A stretch of 64,000 nucleotides of DNA, from the NCBI RefSeq assembly GCF_000688235.1, contig NZ_JHYO01000006.1, positions 103,455-167,454 on the forward strand. The letters run 5' to 3'. The DNA is from Terasakiella pusilla DSM 6293 (GTDB taxonomy: Bacteria > Pseudomonadota > Alphaproteobacteria > Rhodospirillales > Terasakiellaceae). A model generated the notes under the pieces. It did not search any database, was not told where the DNA came from, and saw only the letters and a program-made list of their open reading frames with translations. The position numbers were made by a program, and so were the translations under genes. Below are positions 36,532-45,801 of this stretch, piece after piece (the stretch's first letter is position 1; the number at the start of each line of letters is the position of its first letter).

Positions 36532-37530
36532 TTAGGCGGCCTTTTTATCGATATTGTCGTTGTAGAAATCCGCGACCCGTTTTTTCACATCGTCCGGGGA
36601 TTTGATTTTCATGATCTCGTTTCTGAATTCCGTGGCGCCGGTCATGCCTTTGCAGTACCAGCTTAGGTGTTTGCGGGCATGTCGTACGCCCACAAGTTCA
36701 CCATAATGGGCAATCATCGCGTCATAATGTTCCAAGACAATATCGCGTTGTTCTTCAAGGCTTGGCGGGGGCAGGCGTTCGCCTGTTTCCAGATAATGCA
36801 TGATTTCTTTTAAAAACCAGGGGCGACCATAGGCACCGCGCCCCACCATGACGCCATCTGCGCCACTTTGGCTAAACATGGTGTCGACATCTTCGACGTT
36901 GAGGATGTCGCCATTGCCGATCACCGGAATGTTTACAGCTTCTTTAATGGGGGCGATCGCACGCCAATCTGCATTGCCCCCGTACATCTGATCGCGTGTG
37001 CGCCCATGAATGGTGATGGAGGACAGGCCGATATCTTCCGCCATTTTTGCCAAGGTCACGGCATTTTTACTTTGATCATCCCAGCCGAGGCGCATTTTGA
37101 CGGTGACGGGGATGTTTACAGCGTCTTTGACTGCTTGCATGATCTCGCCAGCCAGTTTTTCGTTGCGCATCAGGGCGGAGCCTGCAAAGGATTTGACGAC
37201 TTTTTTGACGGGGCATCCCATGTTGATGTCGATGATATCCGCGCCGCGTGCTTCGTTCATGCGGGCGGCTTCGGCCATCACATCGGGTTCTGTGCCTGCA
37301 AGCTGAACAGCCATCGGGCTTTCATCTTCGCAGGAGGTTGCCATTTTTTGTGTTTTGGTGGAGGCGCGCAGCATTTCTTTACTGGCGATCATCTCCGAAA
37401 CCACAAGGCCAGCCCCGAATTTTTTGACCAGTTTTCGAAACGGCATATCCGTTACGCCAGACATAGGGGCAAGGATGACAGGGCTTTCTAAAGTGATGGG
37501 ACCGATTTTCATTGACTGTTTTTTCATCAT
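36532..37530 (-). CDS. dusB: tRNA-dihydrouridine synthase DusB (NifR3)
   Basis: 332 residues. FMN TIM-barrel with [17 protein letters not shown] at the N-terminus, [23 protein letters not shown] (the catalytic Cys), [18 protein letters not shown], and [13 protein letters not shown]. It reduces uridines in the tRNA D-loop. As nifR3 it heads the ntrB-ntrC operon. Two adjacent ATG codons at 37530 and 37527 and a third at 37512 are possible starts; AGG lies about ten bases before the first. Confidence 0.97.
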   Translation of the reverse strand: MMKKQSMKIGPITLESPVILAPMSGVTDMPFRKLVKKFGAGLVVSEMIASKEMLRASTKTQKMATSCEDESPMAVQLAGTEPDVMAEAARMNEARGADIIDINMGCPVKKVVKSFAGSALMRNEKLAGEIMQAVKDAVNIPVTVKMRLGWDDQSKNAVTLAKMAEDIGLSSITIHGRTRDQMYGGNADWRAIAPIKEAVNIPVIGNGDILNVEDVDTMFSQSGADGVMVGRGAYGRPWFLKEIMHYLETGERLPPPSLEEQRDIVLEHYDAMIAHYGELVGVRHARKHLSWYCKGMTGATEFRNEIMKIKSPDDVKKRVADFYNDNIDKKAA

Positions 37531-37547
37531 GTAAAATACCTGCCTAA

Positions 37548-37576
37548 GTTATAGGCACTTTATGTTCGGGTGAAAA
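37548..37576 (-). promoter_or_regulatory. Possible sigma70-type promoter of the dusB-ntr operon
   Basis: On the minus strand TTTTCA and TATAAC are separated by 17 bases, 18 bases upstream of the dusB start. The -35 is weak. Confidence 0.3.
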
Positions 37577-37577
37577 G

Positions 37578-37607
37578 AAAAAAACGCCTCTTCCAAGAAA
37601 AAGGCGT
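37578..37607 (-). terminator. Rho-independent terminator after the CcsA-like gene
   Basis: On the minus strand ACGCCT and AGGCGT flank a 12-base loop and are followed by seven T. It separates the CcsA-like gene from the dusB-ntr operon. Confidence 0.75.
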
Positions 37608-37661
37608 CAATAAATAGGCAAATTTCAAAATGGCGAAAAAACGCGCAATTTTTATAAAGTT

Positions 37662-38471
37662 TTAGGCCATCATCACGTCAGTTACGAACCGAACGCCAAG
37701 GAAACCAAGGCTTAACAGCAGGTAGGCCAAAAGGACGAGGCGGGTTGCCTGTTTGCCACGCACACCGCTTTTAAAGGTCAGCCATAGCAAAATAGCGATG
37801 GCAGCAAAGGCCGCGAGGGAGAAGAGTGTTTTATGATCCGCTGGCAGGAGATTGCCCGTTTCCATCATGGATACGCCCATGCCAGACAAAACGCCAAGAC
37901 CTAGAATCACTTCACAGGCAATCAAGAGGCGCACGAGAAGGTTTTCACTATCAACAACGGATGGCAGCATGCGGGTGAGTTTGGTTGGGCGTTTTTTCTT
38001 GAGCGCCCGTTCCACCAGAAAGGAGCTTAGGGCAGCAACAGCCGCAATGGTCGCAAGCGCGTAGGTAAAGACGGAGATCGCGATATGGAACATGATCCAG
38101 TTATTTATCGCTTCTTCATTGTGTTGGATGACGTGACCGGGAAAGGCTTGCCATAACATGGCCCACAGCCCCATGAGCGCCAAATATGGCATCAACAAAG
38201 GGGTGATACGCCATGCAAGGGAGCTGATGGCGCAGGTAATCACAAAGCTGATGACACTGGCAGATATGGTTACCCAGATGGCAAGAGATAAGGACGTGCG
38301 CCATTCTCCAGACAGTTGAGCGAGTGTCCAACTGAGGGAGCCTGCGACAGCAACGGCCAGCAGCGACCAGAAGGTGCCCGCCTGCCCTTTGGGTTCTTTG
38401 ATAAAATAGACTGCAGGTAATGCCAGTGACAGTACCGCACTTACGCTAAAAGCCATGGATTGAATCATCAT
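37662..38471 (-). CDS. CcsA/YpjD-like cytochrome c assembly family membrane protein
   Basis: 269 residues with about eight predicted transmembrane segments, for example MAFSVSAVLSLALPAVYF, ASVISFVITCAISSLAW, WIMFHIAISVFTYALATIAAVAAL and VILGLGVLSGMGVSMM. Conserved histidines lie in WQAFPGHVIQH, FHIAISV and LLPADHKTLFSL, typical of heme-handling CcsA/YpjD proteins. The tryptophan-rich WWD motif of true CcmC/CcmF is not seen. The exact role is unknown. It is monocistronic, with its own terminator. Confidence 0.82.
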   Translation of the reverse strand: MMIQSMAFSVSAVLSLALPAVYFIKEPKGQAGTFWSLLAVAVAGSLSWTLAQLSGEWRTSLSLAIWVTISASVISFVITCAISSLAWRITPLLMPYLALMGLWAMLWQAFPGHVIQHNEEAINNWIMFHIAISVFTYALATIAAVAALSSFLVERALKKKRPTKLTRMLPSVVDSENLLVRLLIACEVILGLGVLSGMGVSMMETGNLLPADHKTLFSLAAFAAIAILLWLTFKSGVRGKQATRLVLLAYLLLSLGFLGVRFVTDVMMA

Positions 38472-38549
38472 GTTGTGTATCTAGCCCCATGTCGCTTGAG
38501 GATGCAATAGCTATTGTTTCCAAGCGTCAAGCTGAGGTATGAAAGGATC

Positions 38550-39695
38550 ATGAAATCGATTTATGCCATTATTGTTGCTGCTGGTCGCGGGTCGCGCTTT
38601 GGCGGGGATTTGCCCAAGCAATATACGCCCTTGGGGAAAGCCGTCGTGCTGACTCACACGGTCCGTGCTTTTTTAAGTCATCCCAAAATTGCGGGTGTAC
38701 GTGTCCTTATTCATCCGGATGATCGGGTTTTATACGAATCGGCTGTTGAGGGATTAGAGCTTCTCGCGCCGGCATTTGGTGGTAAAAGCCGACAGGAGTC
38801 TGTCTTTAACGGCCTTCAAAGTGTAGCGGGCTTTAATCCTGATCTGGTGTTGATCCATGATGCAGCACGTCCCTTTGTCTCGGTTGATGTTATTGATCGG
38901 GTGATTGAGGCAACTACATCCGGCGTGGGGGTCATCCCCGCCCTGCCCGTAACGGACACCTTAAAGCGTGAGGTGGAGGGCTATTGCGCAGATACGGTGG
39001 ACCGCACATCTTTATGGCGGGCACAGACGCCGCAAGGATTTGTGTTTCAGGATATCTATCCGGCACACCAGCAGCTTTCGGGCAAGGAATTGACCGATGA
39101 TGCCGCTTTGATGGAAGCCGTTGGGAAATCGGTCCGTTTTGTGATGGGCCATGAAGATAACTTCAAGATCACGACACAGGATGATCTTGTGCAGGCACAA
39201 AGGATTATGGCTGAAATGACAGAGTTTCGCACCGGATCAGGTTTTGATGTTCATCGGTTTTGTGAAGGGGATCATGTCACCCTGTGCGGCGTGGATGTGC
39301 CCCATAGTGAAGGGCTTGCCGGACATTCTGATGCAGATGTAGCTTTACATGCCCTCACGGATGCAGTGCTGGGCGCGATTGCGGCGGGTGATATCGGGAC
39401 ACACTTTCCCCCAACCGATCCGCAATGGAAAGGCGCGTCCTCAGACCGTTTTCTGACCCATGCCTGCAAATTGGTGCGAGAAAAAGGTGGTCAGGTCATT
39501 AATCTGGATGTGACCATCATCTGCGAACGCCCCAAAGTTGGCCCGTATCGCGACGATATGCGCAAACGTGTGGCGGATATTTGTGGGCTTGATCTGGATC
39601 GGGTCAGTGTTAAAGGGACGACGACCGAGAAATTAGGCTTCACAGGTCGATCTGAAGGGATCGCAGCCCAAGCTGTCGCCACTGTTAAATTATAA
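38550..39695 (+). CDS. ispDF: Bifunctional IspD/IspF of the MEP isoprenoid pathway
   Basis: 381 residues from the ATG at 38550, behind AAAGGA. Residues 1-220 are IspD ([44 protein letters not shown]), residues about 225-381 IspF ([42 protein letters not shown]). It makes CDP-methylerythritol and then the 2,4-cyclodiphosphate; the missing step, IspE, is encoded elsewhere. The fusion is typical of alphaproteobacteria. The pgpA gene that often follows is absent; a convergent cutA lies 48 bases downstream. Confidence 0.97.
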   Translation: MKSIYAIIVAAGRGSRFGGDLPKQYTPLGKAVVLTHTVRAFLSHPKIAGVRVLIHPDDRVLYESAVEGLELLAPAFGGKSRQESVFNGLQSVAGFNPDLVLIHDAARPFVSVDVIDRVIEATTSGVGVIPALPVTDTLKREVEGYCADTVDRTSLWRAQTPQGFVFQDIYPAHQQLSGKELTDDAALMEAVGKSVRFVMGHEDNFKITTQDDLVQAQRIMAEMTEFRTGSGFDVHRFCEGDHVTLCGVDVPHSEGLAGHSDADVALHALTDAVLGAIAAGDIGTHFPPTDPQWKGASSDRFLTHACKLVREKGGQVINLDVTIICERPKVGPYRDDMRKRVADICGLDLDRVSVKGTTTEKLGFTGRSEGIAAQAVATVKL

Positions 39696-39743
39696 AATTC
39701 GGGCTGGTTTTTTGTAACGGGGGCGAAATGTCTGTGCGGAATT

Positions 39744-40067
39744 TTAGCCCGGATTTTGGCATTCTTCCCCGATCCATTTTAGAAAATCAGAGTTGCCGTT
39801 TTCAATCGGTGTGGTGATGATGGCGGGACAGTCGTAGCTGTGAATTTCTTTCACCCGTTTGACGACTCCGTCCACATTTTCCCGCGTTGTTTTGGCGAGA
39901 AAGGCAATTTCGCTATCTTCCTGCACGGCATCGTTCCACCAATATAAGGATTGGATTTGCGGCAGGATATTGACGCAGGCAACCCGTCTTTCTTCGACTA
40001 GGACTTTCGCGATTTTGCGGGCTTCTTCAAGGTTGGCACAAGTGGCGTAGATCAAGTGTGTTTGCAT
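39744..40067 (-). CDS. cutA: CutA1 divalent-cation tolerance protein
   Basis: 107 residues with the CutA1 pattern: IYATCANLEEARKIAKVLVEERRVACVNILPQIQSLYWWNDAVQEDSEIAFLAKTT and the C-terminal SYDCPAIITTPIENGNSDFLKWI. CutA1 forms very stable PII-like trimers; it has been linked to copper tolerance, but its biochemical role is unsettled. It converges with ispDF. Confidence 0.96.
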   Translation of the reverse strand: MQTHLIYATCANLEEARKIAKVLVEERRVACVNILPQIQSLYWWNDAVQEDSEIAFLAKTTRENVDGVVKRVKEIHSYDCPAIITTPIENGNSDFLKWIGEECQNPG

Positions 40068-40190
40068 TTTATAGTCCTCAACGCGAGAGATTAGGCCTGC
40101 TGTTGCATGGTCGATATGTATAAGGTTTGGTCTTTTTCGGTTTTCATATTACCCTTTGCAAATCCCTGACGTTATCAAAATGAGATTGCT

Positions 40191-40454
40191 ATGACAGTGG
40201 AAAATGAAAAGGCCCGCCCGTCCCATGATGGACAAAAACCGACTGAGACGCAACGCAAATGGCTGGCTCGTGGGTTAACGCAACCGGGTGGTAAACTTCC
40301 CTTGTTTGACGAGTACGGTCAGCAAGTGAATCCGCAAACGGTGAAAAGTTGTATCCGTCACGGTTGGGCGGAACCGTGGTTTTCAAATCCGTTGAAACCG
40401 GATTGGCTGGTGTGTAAATTGACCGCGCTTGGGCGACAGCTTGTGGAGCCTTGA
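40191..40454 (+). CDS. Small hypothetical protein, winged-helix-like
   Basis: 87 residues. It has a polar N-terminus, then TETQRKWLARGLTQPGGKLPLFDEYGQQV, VKSCIRHGWAEPWFSNPLKPDWLVCKLTALGRQLVE. The spacing of helices and the closing Lxx(T)xxGRxLV pattern are reminiscent of winged-helix domains such as MarR-like proteins, which end in a similar turn, but I cannot name the family. The ATG at 40191 has only a weak ribosome-binding site. It lies 123 bases from cutA and about 150 bases before the ferredoxin gene. Confidence 0.65.
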   Translation: MTVENEKARPSHDGQKPTETQRKWLARGLTQPGGKLPLFDEYGQQVNPQTVKSCIRHGWAEPWFSNPLKPDWLVCKLTALGRQLVEP

Positions 40455-40602
40455 AGTCACAAAATTATGTTGAATTTATATTTCTACAAATTTTTTGTGA
40501 TGTAAAATGCTACGACACCATTAATTCGAAAACGATTCAATTTTATCTAATTTTCTTTTGATTAACTGCAAAAGAAGTTTTTCTCAACCGATCAAGGCCA
40601 AT

Positions 40603-40896
40603 ATGACTGAAGAGAATGTCGCTAAAACTGTATATGTCTGCACAAATAAGCGTTTTAGTGTGAGTAGCCCATCCTGCGGTATGCGTGGGAGCGAGAAAAC
40701 CCTGACCCTATTGCAAGATGCAATGAAGGCACGCGGTTTTTCTTATCCTATTGAAAAGTCGATCTGTTTTGGACAATGCACATTTGGCCCTGCGATCCGT
40801 ATTGCACCGGGGGGCGAGTTTTTTATGGGCGCCAAGCCTGCCAAGCTTGATGAGATTGTAGACTGGCTGGTCACCCAGATGACGGAGGAGGACTAG
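40603..40896 (+). CDS. Thioredoxin-like [2Fe-2S] ferredoxin
   Basis: 97 residues from the ATG at 40603 (MTEENVAKTVYVCTNKRF); the frame is open further upstream, but that region is AT-rich and unlike the family. Cysteines at 13, 25, 55 and 59 give C-X11-C-X29-C-X3-C, the spacing of thioredoxin-fold ferredoxins related to NuoE and Aquifex-type Fd4 (CTNKRF, SICFGQCTFGPAIRI). It probably carries one [2Fe-2S] cluster; the electron partner is unknown. It converges with the CBS-GGDEF-EAL gene three bases away. Confidence 0.88.
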   Translation: MTEENVAKTVYVCTNKRFSVSSPSCGMRGSEKTLTLLQDAMKARGFSYPIEKSICFGQCTFGPAIRIAPGGEFFMGAKPAKLDEIVDWLVTQMTEED

Positions 40897-40899
40897 GCC

Positions 40900-43422
40900 T
40901 TAGTCCCCCGTGTCATCTACCATGGGAAGATATTTGGGCAGGAAGTGGCGTTCAAACGCTTCTGCCGGTTCTGGTCTGGCCAGAAGGTAGCCTTGAAGCA
41001 AGGTGCATCCTCGCTCGTTCAGGAAATCTGCTTGCGGTTTGGTTTCGACCCCTTCTGCGATGGATTGCAGGCCAAGGGTTTCGCTCATATTGATGATGGT
41101 GGAGACAAGCTGGCGATTGCCTTGCTCGCTAAACATTTCCTGAATGAAGCTCTGGTCGATCTTGAGATAATCAATCGGTAGCTTTTTCAGGTAGCCCAGA
41201 TTTGAATAACCGGTTCCAAAATCGTCAATGGCAATGCGCACGCCCAATTCTTTCAGCTTGTTGAGGTTTGCACGTACTGTCTCTGGTTCGTGGATGAAGG
41301 AACCCTCGGTAATTTCGATCTCCAGAAGTTTGCCGTCGGTGCCGTGTTTTTTGAGGATATCCGCCACAATTTCCGGGAAGGCCTTATCCACGATTTGTTC
41401 GGGCGCAATGTTGACGGCGATGGAGATCGGTTGATACCCCTTCTCTTTCCACCGTGTCAGTTGCTGACAGGCCTGCTCTAAAACCCAAATGCTGATTTTG
41501 GTCATCATGCCAATTTCTTGCGCAATCGGTAAGAAAGCCGCCGGGCCGATGGGACCGACTTCTTCGTTATGCCAGCGTAAAAGCGCCTCTGCGGCAATTA
41601 ACGCGCCATCCCCTGCGGAAGCCTGGGGTTGATAGAAAAGTTCTAGTTCGTTGTTATCAATCGCACCTCTCAGCGCGGCTTCAATTTTTAGCTGACGCAT
41701 GCCTTGTTCGGTAAAGGCGGGGTTAAACAGATTGAAGGTGCTGCGCCCGGTATCTTTGGAACGATACATGGCGGCATCGGCATTTTTAATCAGAGTTTCA
41801 TATTCATCCCCATCATCAGGGAAGATGCTGATCCCCAAACTGGAGGTCACAAACAGTTTGTGTTCATCGACGATAAAGGGTTCGGCAAAGGAGGCAACGA
41901 TACGGTCAGCAACCTTGGTGACTTCTTCCACAGATTGGATGTCAGGGAACAGTAATACGAATTCATCGCCGCCAAGACGCGCAACCGTATCTTCATCACG
42001 GGTACAGTTGATCAAACGACCGGCGGCTTCCACCAGAATTTCATCGCCTGTATTGTGGCCCAGCGTATCGTTGATCTTTTTAAAATGATCAAGGTCGACA
42101 AACATGACGGCCAGTCGTTCGTTGTGTCGTTTGGAACGGGCAATACCCATTTTCAAACGATCACTGAACAGGCGGCGGTTAGGCAGCTTGGTCAGTTCAT
42201 CAAAATAGGCCAGACGACGGATCTCATTCTCCTGACTTTTACGTTCGGAGATATCGCAGAAAATACCGGCATATTGGTAGATACTGCCATGGTCGTTTTT
42301 GATGGCAGTGATGGTCAGCCATTCGGGATAAACTTCGCCGTTTTTGCGTCGGTTCCAGATTTCCCCCTGCCAGTATCCATCCTTGGACAGTTGCTGCCAC
42401 ATATCTGAATAGTATTTTTCTTCATGGCGACCTGACTTTAACAAGGCTGGCGTTTGCCCAATGGCTTCATCGGCACTGTAGCCAGTAACTGTTGTAAAAG
42501 TCGGGTTTACATATTCGATTTTACCTTCGGAGTTGGCAATAATGATCCCGTCAAGGGAGGCTTCGATGATGCGGTGGGCCAGATGGAGGCTGTTTTGAGA
42601 CTGTTTTAGCGCTTGCGAGCGTTCTTCCAAGATCGTGTTGATCCGGCGGACATATTCAAATTGAAGGCTGGAGAGGATACTTGAAAAACTGATGAGGCCA
42701 ATAATATCGCCCTTGTCGTTATTGACACCCAAGTGACGAAAGCCGGTTTTGATCAGACGATGGCGCGCTTCCAGAAGGTTTGTGTTTTCGTGGATGGTCG
42801 CGAGTGGGCGGGAGGCTGCTTCCCCAATGGTTTCAGGGAAGGATTTTTGCGACACAAAGCGCGTGATATCTTTCTCTGTGACAATGCCATAGGTGTTGTC
42901 ATCAAACAGCACGCAGACGGCACTTTGTGGCACGCTGCGAATGTGCTTGACGGCTTCGTGGGTGAACATATGTTCCGGCACGACAGGGGCCGGGTTTTCA
43001 ATAGCTTGTCCCACGGATTTGAGGGTCAGATAATATTCTTCCCCATGCTTTAAAATGACATCGGTTTGGGTGATGATGCCGATCGGGGCGTCATGATCAT
43101 CGACGACCAATAAGTGACGCACCCGTTCTTCCTTAAAGCGCACAGCCGCCGCCCCGATTGAGACGTCATCGCGGATGCTTTTGACCGGCGAGTTCATATG
43201 ATCGCGCACGGGATGGTCGAAGGTGGCGAGATTGCTGACATCAAGGCGTAGGGTATCGCGCTCCGTCCAGATGCCGATAGGGACGCCATCGTCGACCACA
43301 AGGATCGAGCTACAGCCCGTTTCCTGCATGGCTTTGGCGCTGTTGGCAATAGTGTCTTCTGGCGAACAGGTCAGTAAATTGCGATTTACGATACTGCTTA
43401 TAGGATTATTTACGGGGCTCAT
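40900..43422 (-). CDS. CBS-PAS-GGDEF-EAL cyclic-di-GMP signalling protein
   Basis: 840 residues, cytosolic. Four CBS repeats in two pairs (about 1-260; LTCSPEDTIANSAKAMQE, VKSIRDDVSIGAAAVRF, VVPEHMFTHEAVKHIR, LATIHENTNLLEARHRL) precede a PAS domain (about 280-400, ASLDGIIIANSEGKIEYVN), a GGDEF domain with intact LGGDEF (about 405-570) and an EAL domain with AEALLRWH, DDFGTGYSN and KIDQSF. CBS pairs usually bind adenosine nucleotides, so the protein may couple energy charge to cyclic-di-GMP. Both enzymatic sites look intact; which predominates cannot be told. It stands alone. Confidence 0.92.
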   Translation of the reverse strand: MSPVNNPISSIVNRNLLTCSPEDTIANSAKAMQETGCSSILVVDDGVPIGIWTERDTLRLDVSNLATFDHPVRDHMNSPVKSIRDDVSIGAAAVRFKEERVRHLLVVDDHDAPIGIITQTDVILKHGEEYYLTLKSVGQAIENPAPVVPEHMFTHEAVKHIRSVPQSAVCVLFDDNTYGIVTEKDITRFVSQKSFPETIGEAASRPLATIHENTNLLEARHRLIKTGFRHLGVNNDKGDIIGLISFSSILSSLQFEYVRRINTILEERSQALKQSQNSLHLAHRIIEASLDGIIIANSEGKIEYVNPTFTTVTGYSADEAIGQTPALLKSGRHEEKYYSDMWQQLSKDGYWQGEIWNRRKNGEVYPEWLTITAIKNDHGSIYQYAGIFCDISERKSQENEIRRLAYFDELTKLPNRRLFSDRLKMGIARSKRHNERLAVMFVDLDHFKKINDTLGHNTGDEILVEAAGRLINCTRDEDTVARLGGDEFVLLFPDIQSVEEVTKVADRIVASFAEPFIVDEHKLFVTSSLGISIFPDDGDEYETLIKNADAAMYRSKDTGRSTFNLFNPAFTEQGMRQLKIEAALRGAIDNNELELFYQPQASAGDGALIAAEALLRWHNEEVGPIGPAAFLPIAQEIGMMTKISIWVLEQACQQLTRWKEKGYQPISIAVNIAPEQIVDKAFPEIVADILKKHGTDGKLLEIEITEGSFIHEPETVRANLNKLKELGVRIAIDDFGTGYSNLGYLKKLPIDYLKIDQSFIQEMFSEQGNRQLVSTIINMSETLGLQSIAEGVETKPQADFLNERGCTLLQGYLLARPEPAEAFERHFLPKYLPMVDDTGD

Positions 43423-43513
43423 TAATCGGCAACCTTTTATTTCAATCCATCACCCTATCACGTATGAATCCTTAAGGAAAAGACACTATTTTGTGTGCAT
43501 ACCTTCGTATGAT

Positions 43514-44107
43514 CTACAAAACCGTGCAAACTTCATCAAAGGCCGGACGTGCGTTTCGGTCATATAAACCAGCGCTATCACCGTATCCTATGTTGCACAG
43601 GAAATTGGACTTGAAGTTTGAATCTTTAAAAAAGACATCATCAACCTTGGCGTTATCAAAGCCCGACATCGGCCCGCAATCCAGCCCGAGCGCACGACAG
43701 GCCAGAATAAAATAAGCACCTTGTAAAGTCGTGTTTCGATGGGCGGTTTCGCTTGAAAGGTCGGGTGACGATTCGAAAAGATCAGCGGCACCGGGGAAGC
43801 TTGGAAACAGTTTTGGCATATTGACGTAGAACTTCGGGTCTTGTGCAATGATGGCTGTCACCGGGGCTTTCATGGTTTTTTCGATATTGCCTTCGGACAG
43901 GCAGGCTTTTAGTTTTTCCTTAGCTTCAGCGGATTTGACAAAGGTGATGCGCACCGGGTTGCAGTTCATGCTTGTGGGGGCCCAGCGTGCAAGATCCCAC
44001 ACCTGTGTTAAAAGACTATCGGGGACATCTTTATCAAGCCATGCATTGTGGGTGCGTGCTTCTAGAAACAGTTGGTCAAGGGCGTCTTTGGAAAGTGAAG
44101 TCGACAT
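43514..44107 (-). CDS. Nitroreductase family protein, RutE-like
   Basis: 197 residues from the ATG at 44107, behind GGAGC; the open frame continues upstream without family similarity. The RutE/HadB subgroup pattern is clear: LFLEARTHNAWLDKDVPDSLLTQVWDLARWAPTSMNCNPVRI, FPGAADLF, NTTLQGAYFILACRALGLDCGPMSGFDNAKVD and CNIGYGD. E. coli RutE reduces malonic semialdehyde in uracil breakdown; no other rut gene is here. It is the last gene of the liv-hydrolase-SDR run, so it probably acts on a product of that pathway. Confidence 0.9.
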   Translation of the reverse strand: MSTSLSKDALDQLFLEARTHNAWLDKDVPDSLLTQVWDLARWAPTSMNCNPVRITFVKSAEAKEKLKACLSEGNIEKTMKAPVTAIIAQDPKFYVNMPKLFPSFPGAADLFESSPDLSSETAHRNTTLQGAYFILACRALGLDCGPMSGFDNAKVDDVFFKDSNFKSNFLCNIGYGDSAGLYDRNARPAFDEVCTVL

Positions 44108-44135
44108 TGGAAAGCTCCTGTTCTTGTGATCTTTA

Positions 44136-44915
44136 TTAAATGACACCGGGGAAGGCACCGCCATCCAAGAGGATATTTTGACCAGTCATAAAGCCAGCCT
44201 GTGCGGAACACATAAACGCGCAGGTCGCGCCAAATTCATCCGGGTTGCCAAATCGCCCTGCCGGGTTTGCCGCCATGCGTTGTTGGCGGGCAAGATCAAC
44301 ATCGATGCCTTTTGCTTTGGCTTCTCCATTGACGACCTGTGTGATGCGGTCTGTATCAAACGGGCCGGGCAAAAGGTTGTTGATGGTCACGTTATGGGCA
44401 ACGGTTTTACGCGCTAACCCAGCCACGAAGCCTGTTAGGCCTGCACGGGCGCCATTGGATAGCCCCAACACATCAATCGGCGCTTTGACGGCACCGGAGG
44501 TGATGTTGACGATCCGCCCGAATTTGCGATCAATCATGCCATCGACACAGGCCTTGATCAGTTCAATCGGTGTCAACATATTGGCATCCAGCGCCTTGAT
44601 CCAATCTTCACGTTCCCAATCACGGAAATCACCGGGCGGTGGGCCGCCAGCATTGTTGATCAGGATATCCGGCTCTGGCATGGCTTTAAGGACTGCGGCG
44701 CGTCCTTCTGGGGTTGTGATGTCACAGGCGATAGCGGTGACTTCTACGCCCGTAAGGGCGCGAATTTCATCAGCAGTGGCTGAGAGTGTTTCTTCTGTGC
44801 GCGCGCAAATGGTCAGGTTGACGCCTTCACGTGCCAGATTGATCGCACAAGCTTTCCCCAACCCTTTGGAGGCGGCGCAGACAATTGCCGATTTCCCTTT
44901 AAGTCCCAGATCCAT
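44136..44915 (-). CDS. SDR-family oxidoreductase with non-canonical active site
   Basis: 259 residues. The nucleotide-binding motif is AIVCAASKGLGKACAINLA and NNAGG is present, so the Rossmann fold is normal. The usual Ser-Tyr-X3-Lys triad is altered: after IVNITSGAVKAPID the expected Tyr-X3-Lys positions read SNGAR (Ser and Arg). The remaining LPGPFDTDRI and GRFGNPDEFGATCAFMCSAQAGFMTGQNILLDGG are ordinary. It belongs to an SDR subgroup with this replacement that I remember as common but uncharacterised. It is seven bases downstream of the hydrolase gene and 28 bases ahead of the nitroreductase gene. Confidence 0.9.
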   Translation of the reverse strand: MDLGLKGKSAIVCAASKGLGKACAINLAREGVNLTICARTEETLSATADEIRALTGVEVTAIACDITTPEGRAAVLKAMPEPDILINNAGGPPPGDFRDWEREDWIKALDANMLTPIELIKACVDGMIDRKFGRIVNITSGAVKAPIDVLGLSNGARAGLTGFVAGLARKTVAHNVTINNLLPGPFDTDRITQVVNGEAKAKGIDVDLARQQRMAANPAGRFGNPDEFGATCAFMCSAQAGFMTGQNILLDGGAFPGVI

Positions 44916-44922
44916 CTTAAGT

Positions 44923-45798
44923 CTATCCCTTTACTTTTTTGATATGTGACAAGGCCCACTGAAAGACAACAGAATGTGGGTCAGCCAGTGTGTCCACCGC
45001 ATCAAAATGGGTGGCATTTTCAAGTTTTACAAGTTCGGCTTCCAGCCCTTGGGCTGTAAAATGCTCAACCGCTTTTGCCGATTGCATTTCAAAACCTTCC
45101 CCTTCCAATCCGCCATAGGCGCAGAGCACAGGGCAGTGGATATGGCAGGGTTTGCCCATTGGACTGTGGGTCTGTGCCGTGGTGAGGTTGAGGCCCACAT
45201 TTGTGTTTATGGTGGTTTGAACCAGAGGCGTTAAATCAAACAGACCACTTAAGGAAATCGCGCTTTTGATCACAGTGGGATGAACGGGATGTTCCCCCCT
45301 ACTCTGCCAGTCGGTTGTCAAAAGTTCACCAACCAAATGCCCCCCAGCGGAATGACCGCTGATATGAATGTTGTGGGGATCAAGACCAAAGCTATCGCCA
45401 CTCTCCCACGCCCACGTCACGACATTGCGCATCTGTTCAACGATATGGTCCAACGTCACATCGGGGCAGAGATCGTAATTGACGATCAGGACCGCAATGC
45501 CATTTTGCACGAACTGTTCGGCAATATAGCTGAAGTCCGCCTTATCCATCGCTTGCCAGTATCCACCATGAATGAAGATGTGTAGGGGCAGCAATGTGCC
45601 GTCTTCAACCTCAGTTGGTTTAAACAGGTCCATAGTGCCTTTGGGGGTGTCATCATATCTGATGTCAAACTGTGCGCTGGCATGATCGCGAAAAGCGGCG
45701 GAGCGTTGGCTCCATCCTTGAAAAAGATCAAGGAAGTTGGGCACACGATTACGTACATTATAAAGGGTTTCTTGAACCGGATCGATGTCCATCGTCAT
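44923..45798 (-). CDS. Alpha/beta hydrolase, kynurenine formamidase-like
   Basis: 291 residues. The oxyanion-hole motif IFIHGGYW, the nucleophile elbow SGHSAGGHL and the final His in NATHFDAVDTL mark an esterase/arylformamidase-type alpha/beta hydrolase; HGGYW is typical of kynurenine formamidase and related amidases. The N-terminal YNVRNRVPNFLDLFQGWSQRSAAFR is also seen in this subgroup. The substrate is not known; kynurenine genes are absent. It lies three bases after livF and seven before the SDR gene, so it is part of the import operon. Confidence 0.87.
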   Translation of the reverse strand: MTMDIDPVQETLYNVRNRVPNFLDLFQGWSQRSAAFRDHASAQFDIRYDDTPKGTMDLFKPTEVEDGTLLPLHIFIHGGYWQAMDKADFSYIAEQFVQNGIAVLIVNYDLCPDVTLDHIVEQMRNVVTWAWESGDSFGLDPHNIHISGHSAGGHLVGELLTTDWQSRGEHPVHPTVIKSAISLSGLFDLTPLVQTTINTNVGLNLTTAQTHSPMGKPCHIHCPVLCAYGGLEGEGFEMQSAKAVEHFTAQGLEAELVKLENATHFDAVDTLADPHSVVFQWALSHIKKVKG

Positions 45799-45801
45799 TC
45801 C

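Noticed and set aside
39699..39755. Inverted repeat TCGGGCT / AGCCCGGA between ispDF and cutA
   Set aside because: Arms are about 40 bases apart and the right arm lies in cutA codons; too weak to call a terminator.
40457..40500. Inverted repeat TCACAAAA / TTTTGTGA after the 87-residue gene
   Set aside because: AT-rich with a 28-base loop; possible but not convincing as a terminator.
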